From assembly GCA_022701925.1 (NCBI GenBank), contig JAKONM010000051.1:1-8684 (forward strand): DNA of 8,684 bases. The letters run 5' to 3'. Made by a program: the position numbers and the translations under genes. Shown here piece by piece: positions 5,163 through 8,684 of this stretch (within the stretch, counting starts at the first letter, position 1; each line of letters begins with the position of its first letter). The notes beneath the pieces are model-generated. The model saw only the letters and a list, made by a program, of their open reading frames with translations, was not told where the DNA came from and searched no databases. This stretch comes from Microbacteriaceae bacterium (GTDB lineage Bacteria > Actinomycetota > Actinomycetes > Actinomycetales > Microbacteriaceae).

Positions 5163-5954
5163 GTGCCGGACCGGATGATCGACCTCGAGGGCGCCCGGCT
5201 GGCCGTCGACGTGCAGGACGGTCGCGGCCCCGCGGTCGTCGCGCTGCACGGCCTCACCTCCTCCCGGGCCGCCGAGGACGCGGTCGGCCACTTCGGCTGG
5301 TCCGACGTCGCTCGCGCCGGCCGCACGCTGGTGCGCTACGACGCGCGCAGCCACGGCGCCTCCACCGGCCGGCCCGTGGACGGCGACCACACCTGGTCCG
5401 CGCTGGCTGACGACCTGGCGGCCGTGCTGGCGGAGACGGCGCCCGACGGCCCCGTGGACGCGATCGGGGTCTCCATGGGGACGGGCACGCTGCTGCACGC
5501 CGCGGCGCGGTGGCCGCAGCGCTTCCGGCGGCTGGTGCTGGTGCTGCCGCCCACGGCCTGGGCCACCCGGTCGGCGCAGCGCGACGGCTATCTTGCCGCC
5601 GCCCGCTTCGTGGAGCAGCGCGGCCTGGCGGCCTTCGTCGCCGGGTCCGCCTCGCTGCCGCAGCCGCCGCTGCTCGACGAGGTCGACGCGGCCCGCAGCG
5701 GACCCGACGTGCCGGAGGCGCTGCTGCCGTCCCTGCTGCGCGGGGCCGCGGCGAGCGACCTGCCCGCGGAGGACGCGGTCGCCGCCGTCGAACAGCCGGT
5801 GCTGCTGCTGCCCTGGATCGGCGACCCCGGGCACCCGATGTCGACCGCGGAGCGGCTGGCCGAGCTGCTGCCGGACGCCGAGCTCGCGCCGATGCGCACC
5901 GGCGACGACCTGCGCCGCGCGGGCTCCCGGGCCGCGGCCTTCCTGGCCGACTGA
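5163..5954 (+). CDS. Alpha/beta-fold hydrolase, 263 aa
   Basis: A cytoplasmic alpha/beta hydrolase without signal peptide. His29-Gly30 in VVALHGLTSS is the oxyanion-hole loop. YDARSHGAS at 59-67 is the usual strand-4 motif. Ser104 in GVSMG is the nucleophile elbow. Asp221 in GDPGHPMS is placed where the acid normally sits. No histidine follows residue 225, where the catalytic His of the triad normally lies before the last helix. His224 in GHP may substitute, or the enzyme may be atypical or inactive. The substrate cannot be told; the closest general pattern is that of esterase or enol-lactonase-like hydrolases. The GTG start is supported by a leaderless promoter. Its stop lies 5 nt from the end of the converging glycoside hydrolase gene. 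Confidence 0.9.
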   Translation: MPDRMIDLEGARLAVDVQDGRGPAVVALHGLTSSRAAEDAVGHFGWSDVARAGRTLVRYDARSHGASTGRPVDGDHTWSALADDLAAVLAETAPDGPVDAIGVSMGTGTLLHAAARWPQRFRRLVLVLPPTAWATRSAQRDGYLAAARFVEQRGLAAFVAGSASLPQPPLLDEVDAARSGPDVPEALLPSLLRGAAASDLPAEDAVAAVEQPVLLLPWIGDPGHPMSTAERLAELLPDAELAPMRTGDDLRRAGSRAAAFLAD

Positions 5955-5959
5955 CCGCG

Positions 5960-7162
5960 TCAGCCCGCCAGCCGCAGGCGCGCGGCGACCACCCGCTCGG
6001 CCGCCGCGGTCAGCTTCGCGTCGAAGATCCGGTCGGTGCTCGCGCGCCGCATCAGGGCGCCGTGCAGCGCGGGCACGTGCGCGGGCACGATGTCGAGCAG
6101 CAGGTCGCCGCCCGCGGCGACGAAGCGGGTCGCGCGCTGCGCCGGTGTCCACCGCTGGAGGGCGACCGCGCCGCCGACGTCGTCGGACATGACGACGCCG
6201 TCGAAGCCCTGGCGGTGCCGCAGCAGGTCGCCGATGATCCGCGAGGAGAAGAGCGCCGGCACGCCGGGGTCGATCTTCGAGTAGGAGGCGCTCGACATCA
6301 TCACGAAGCCGGGGTCCGCGTCGATGCCGGCGCGGAACGCGCGGAGGCGCGGGGACGAGGCGGTCGTCACGCCGTCCACCACGTGCGCCGCGGTGTCGGT
6401 GTTCTGCCGCACGCACCCGAGGCCCGGGAAGTGCTTCACCGCGGTGGCGACCCCGGCGTCCTGCATGCCCCGCACGAAGGCGGCGACGTGGCGGCCGGCC
6501 GCCACCGGGTCGGAGCCGTACTGCCGGCGCAGTCCCGCGATCGGCGGGTTGTCGTGCAGGGTCGCGGCGCAGGGCACGTCCGCGACCGGGCCGAGGTCGA
6601 GGCGCACGCCCGCCTTCGACAGGGCGCGGCCCCAGGCGGCCGCGTCGCGGCGCAGCGCGGCGGGCGAGCGGCGCCCCTGCTCGACGGCGCTCGGGATGCG
6701 CGAGAAGCCGCGCCCCGACAGCACCTGGACGGTGCCGCCCTCCTGATCCGTCGCCGTCAGCAGCGGCAGCCCCTTCGGCGCCGCGGCGCGCACGGGCTGC
6801 AGGGCGCGCGCGACCGCAGCGGTGCCCGCGCCGCTGCGCCCGCGCACCATCACCCCGCCCAGGTGGTACCGCCGCACGAGCGGAGTCGTGGCGGCGAGCC
6901 CGTCGACGGTGGCCGCCGTCATCAGCAGCTGGCCAGCGCGCTCGGAGCGGCTCATCCCCGCGACCAGGGCGGCGGCGCGCTGCTGCACGGTGGGGCGCAC
7001 CGACGTCGACGCGCTGGGCGAGGGCGAGGGCGCGACGGCGGAGGCGGACCCGGAGGCGGCGGGTGCGACGGCGGCGGCGCCCGCCCCGTGCGAGCACCCC
7101 GTCAGCAGCAGCGCCGCGGCGACCAGCACCGCCGCGGTCCGTCCGGTCCGACCTGCGCGCAC
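5960..7162 (-). CDS. Family 3 glycoside hydrolase lipoprotein (NagZ-related), 400 aa
   Basis: The GTG start follows a strong Shine-Dalgarno (GGAGGT, 6 nt away). Residues 10-23 form a signal ending in the lipobox LTGC, so Cys23 is lipidated; a Ser/Ala/Pro linker runs to about 57. The catalytic TIM barrel follows: TDQEGG at 138-143, a substrate-binding Lys243-His244 in KHFPG (243-247), and SDD at 326-328 with Asp327 as the expected nucleophile. Length and order fit a one-domain GH3 enzyme. True NagZ (beta-N-acetylglucosaminidase of peptidoglycan recycling) has KHFPGHG followed by an Asp-Ser-His dyad that acts as acid/base. Here the sequence is KHFPGLG and then NTDTAAH, the form I know from actinobacterial secreted relatives. 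Action on wall-derived or external beta-glycosides outside the membrane is likely; the sugar is uncertain. Confidence 0.9.
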   Translation of the reverse strand: MRAGRTGRTAAVLVAAALLLTGCSHGAGAAAVAPAASGSASAVAPSPSPSASTSVRPTVQQRAAALVAGMSRSERAGQLLMTAATVDGLAATTPLVRRYHLGGVMVRGRSGAGTAAVARALQPVRAAAPKGLPLLTATDQEGGTVQVLSGRGFSRIPSAVEQGRRSPAALRRDAAAWGRALSKAGVRLDLGPVADVPCAATLHDNPPIAGLRRQYGSDPVAAGRHVAAFVRGMQDAGVATAVKHFPGLGCVRQNTDTAAHVVDGVTTASSPRLRAFRAGIDADPGFVMMSSASYSKIDPGVPALFSSRIIGDLLRHRQGFDGVVMSDDVGGAVALQRWTPAQRATRFVAAGGDLLLDIVPAHVPALHGALMRRASTDRIFDAKLTAAAERVVAARLRLAG

Positions 7163-7168
7163 GACCGC

Positions 7169-7188
7169 ACCTCCCCCTCGATGAGGGG
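7169..7188 (-). promoter_or_regulatory. Shine-Dalgarno of the GH3 gene with an adjoining hairpin
   Basis: On the minus strand GGAGGT (7169-7174) stands 6 nt before the GTG start. Immediately upstream CCCCTC and GAGGGG (7174-7188) can pair around ATC, sharing one base with the Shine-Dalgarno. The ribosome site fixes the start; a regulatory effect of the stem is speculative. Confidence 0.6.
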
Positions 7189-7198
7189 TCCAGTCAAC

Positions 7199-7251
7199 GG
7201 GCGCGGACGCGCCCCGCGGGGAGGCGGCGCCGGAGCGCCGCGGATCCGCGG
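7199..7251 (-). terminator. Cluster of GC-rich inverted repeats after the glycosyltransferase gene
   Basis: Three dyads lie in the 90-bp gap after the glycosyltransferase stop: a 14-bp perfect palindrome made of CCGCGG, AT, CCGCGG (7238-7251), GGCGC/GCGCC around CGGA (7226-7239), and GGGCGC/GCGCCC around GGAC (7199-7214). The last one is the best terminator candidate. There is no T tract, and some read-through into the GH3 gene is possible. Confidence 0.5.
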
Positions 7252-7252
7252 G

Positions 7253-8560
7253 TCAGTCGGCGATGGCGCTCTTCGCCCGGCGGGCCAGCGCGCGCACCTG
7301 CTCGCGCACCTTCGCCGACAGCGGCTCCACGTCGGTCACGGGGTCCGTGACCGGCTCGCCGCGGTACAGCCGCTCGAAGATCGAGATCGTCGTGTCGATG
7401 TCGTGCGGCTCGAGCAGGCGCAGGGACTCCTGCTGCATCAGCTGCCGCTCGTCCGCGGGCATGCGCAGCACCCGCTCCAGGCGGTCGGCCAGCGCGGCCA
7501 CGTCCCGGGGCGGGAAGAGGAAGCCGTTGCGGCCGTCCTTGACCAGGTGCGGCAGCGCCATGGCGTCCGCGGCGACGACGGGCAGGCCGCTGGCCATGCC
7601 CTCCATCGTGGCGATCGACTGCAGCTCGGCCGTCGAGGGCATCGCGAACACGGTGGCGCGGGTCAGGATCCGCCGCAGCTCCTCGTCGCTGACGCGGCCC
7701 GGGAAGTGCACGCGATCGGCCACGCCGAGGCGCACCGCCAGATGCTCGAGCGCCTTGCGCTGGTCGCCCTCGCCCACGATGTCGAGCTGCGCGGCCAGGT
7801 CCGCCGGCAGCTTCGCGAAGGCCTCGAACAGGTCGGGCAGCATCTTCTCGCCCGTGACCCGGCCGCAGAACACGATGCGCCGGTCCGGCTTGTCGCCGAA
7901 GTCGGGCGTGTAGTCGCTCATGCGGATGCCGCAGGAGATGGCGTGCACGCCGCGCAGCCCCGTGCGCGCCTCCAGGTACGCCGCCGCGCGCTTGGTCGGC
8001 GTCGTCAGCTCCGCCGCCTTGCGGTACAGGCGCGTGCAGTCCTTCCAGGCCAGCCAGGCGATGAAGCGGTGGCTGAACTTCGGCACGGGCGCGTGCTCGA
8101 TCAGGTTCTCGGGCATGAAGTGGTTCGTGGCCACGACTCGGATGCCGCGCTTCGCCGACTCCGTGGTGAGGCCGCGGCCGATCACCATGTGCGACTGCAT
8201 GTGCGAGACGTCGGGCCGCACCTCGGCGATGATGCGGCGCGCGTTCCGGTGGATCGCCCACGGGTAGACGGCGCGGATCCAGTCGTGCAGCGGGTACCGG
8301 AAGCTCTTCAGCCGGTGCACGGTGAGGACCTGCCCGTCGTGCTCCTCGCGGAACGCGCCCTGCCGGCCGTCGTGGGCCTGGGCGATGATGTGCACGTCGT
8401 GCCCGCGGGAGGCGATGCCGGCGGCGAGCCGCACGGAGAAGCTGGCGGCGCCGTTGACGTCGGGCGGGAAGGTGTCCCCGCCCATCAGGACCGTCAGGCG
8501 CGGCAGGGCGTCGGCGTCGATCGGGTCGGTGATGGCCGTTGGTCCCCTCGGGCGGCGCAC
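7253..8560 (-). CDS. GT4-family glycosyltransferase, about 435 aa
   Basis: A cytoplasmic or membrane-associated retaining GT-B enzyme that moves a sugar from a nucleotide sugar. The N-terminal Rossmann half begins RLTVLMGGDTFPPDVNGAA, with the glycine loop used in acceptor and donor contacts. HMQSHMVIGRGL and TNHFMPENL follow. The second half has IVFCGRVTGEK, LDIVGEGDQ and then STAEL...TMEGMASGLPVV, where Glu312 and Glu320 form the GT4 EX7E motif, followed by KDGRNGFLF. It is closest in pattern to a widely conserved actinobacterial GT4 protein resembling mannosyl or glucosyl transferases of lipid-linked glycans; the acceptor is unknown. The start is unsure. GTG 8558-8560 is used here; TTG 8599 and ATG 8485 are alternatives, the last cutting into the first strand. 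The C-terminal 30 residues form a charged helix. Confidence 0.9.
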   Translation of the reverse strand: MRRPRGPTAITDPIDADALPRLTVLMGGDTFPPDVNGAASFSVRLAAGIASRGHDVHIIAQAHDGRQGAFREEHDGQVLTVHRLKSFRYPLHDWIRAVYPWAIHRNARRIIAEVRPDVSHMQSHMVIGRGLTTESAKRGIRVVATNHFMPENLIEHAPVPKFSHRFIAWLAWKDCTRLYRKAAELTTPTKRAAAYLEARTGLRGVHAISCGIRMSDYTPDFGDKPDRRIVFCGRVTGEKMLPDLFEAFAKLPADLAAQLDIVGEGDQRKALEHLAVRLGVADRVHFPGRVSDEELRRILTRATVFAMPSTAELQSIATMEGMASGLPVVAADAMALPHLVKDGRNGFLFPPRDVAALADRLERVLRMPADERQLMQQESLRLLEPHDIDTTISIFERLYRGEPVTDPVTDVEPLSAKVREQVRALARRAKSAIAD

Positions 8561-8577
8561 CCCCTGGGCGGGGGTGC
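8557..8577. repeat. Hairpin in the glycosyltransferase leader
   Basis: GCACCCCC and GGGGGTGC form a perfect 8-bp stem around a 5-nt loop. On the mRNA the downstream arm contains the GTG used as the start here. A TACCGT box at 8590-8595 would place the transcription start just before the hairpin. Confidence 0.5.
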
Positions 8578-8589
8578 TGATCGGGCACG

Positions 8590-8595
8590 ACGGTA
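8590..8595 (-). promoter_or_regulatory. Possible -10 box (TACCGT) for the glycosyltransferase
   Basis: TACCGT on the minus strand fits TANNNT and is identical to the box before the 3876 gene. Transcription would begin near 8583, which excludes the TTG at 8599 as a start for that mRNA. No clear -35. Confidence 0.35.
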
Positions 8596-8639
8596 GCAAA
8601 TCCGCCGCGCGCGGCCGTCCGGGTGCGACGGCGCGCCGG

Positions 8640-8684
8640 TCAGGCGGGGCGGGAGGCCTGGCGCTCCGCGACCTCGGGGTGGTG
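8640..8684 (-). CDS. C-terminal end of a gene running in from the right
   Basis: The last 14 codons of a minus-strand frame read HHPEVAERQASRPA and end at a TGA (8640-8642), with G or C at every third position. It lies about 80 nt upstream of the glycosyltransferase on the same strand. The fragment is too short to name the protein; its polar, arginine- and proline-containing tail looks like a disordered C-terminus. Confidence 0.5.
   Translation of the reverse strand, partial: HHPEVAERQASRPA

Noticed and set aside
4752..7097. 781-codon minus-strand open frame
   Set aside because: It runs out of frame through the GH3 gene and antisense through the hydrolase; the composition is Arg/Ala/Gly/Pro-rich and no start signal is present.
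7192..7197. TTGACT on the minus strand as a -35 box for the GH3 gene
   Set aside because: At 16-18 nt downstream there is only the Shine-Dalgarno region, with no TANNNT-like -10 box.
5510..8596. Very long plus-strand open frame (1028 codons) across the hydrolase end, GH3 and glycosyltransferase genes
   Set aside because: It is antisense to two well-recognised genes and its translation is an arginine-, glycine- and alanine-rich shadow without domains; long open antisense frames are expected at this GC content.
1..8684. CRISPR array, insertion sequence, integrase or phage structural genes
   Set aside because: No regularly spaced repeats, no transposase or recombinase motifs and no paired terminal repeats were seen on either strand.

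Overview
The window is very GC-rich DNA. Genuine genes show an almost exclusive G or C at third codon positions, frequent GTG starts and TANNNT-type -10 boxes placed directly before start codons. It also carries families typical of Actinomycetota: a DUF222/HNH protein, an HsdR-N-like stand-alone nuclease, an actinobacterial-type family 3 glycoside hydrolase lipoprotein and a conserved GT4 glycosyltransferase. An actinobacterium, perhaps Micrococcales, is the best guess; the genus cannot be read from this sequence.

Layout. Positions 1-259 hold no gene I can defend. A minus-strand gene (260-958) encodes a secreted lipoprotein with a DUF1524-type HNH nuclease domain. Divergent from it lies a CAU-anticodon tRNA (1003-1076), closed by a strong hairpin (1112-1141). 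From 3876 down to 1156 the minus strand carries four genes in a row: a small conserved-looking gene with a displaced stop codon (3597-3876), a DUF222/HNH endonuclease-like protein (2280-3593), a stand-alone PD-(D/E)XK protein resembling the N-terminal domain of HsdR (1458-2180) and a 75-residue helix-hairpin-helix-like protein (1156-1383). Three unrelated nuclease folds therefore lie within 3.4 kb, but no methylase, toxin-antitoxin pair or phage structural gene accompanies them, so a defence role is only a hypothesis.

The right half is ordinary cell-envelope and metabolic coding. A small membrane protein (3975-4262, plus) converges on a single-pass membrane-anchored protein (4267-5094, minus), with 4 nt between the stops. 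That gene diverges from an alpha/beta hydrolase (5163-5954, plus), which in turn converges with 5 nt to spare on a family 3 glycoside hydrolase lipoprotein (5960-7162, minus). Then come a cluster of GC-rich hairpins, a GT4 glycosyltransferase (7253-8560, minus) and the last 14 codons of another minus-strand gene at the right edge.

The most notable signals are: the frame displacement that separates the end of the small 3876 gene from its apparent TAG stop, just before the DUF222 gene; a recurring leaderless promoter pattern (TANNNT, 6-7 nt, start codon) at four genes; the nuclease plus helix-hairpin-helix neighbourhood; and the uncertain start of the glycosyltransferase, whose GTG lies inside a hairpin and whose best Shine-Dalgarno points at an ATC codon. 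I do not see a clear, complete undescribed system.
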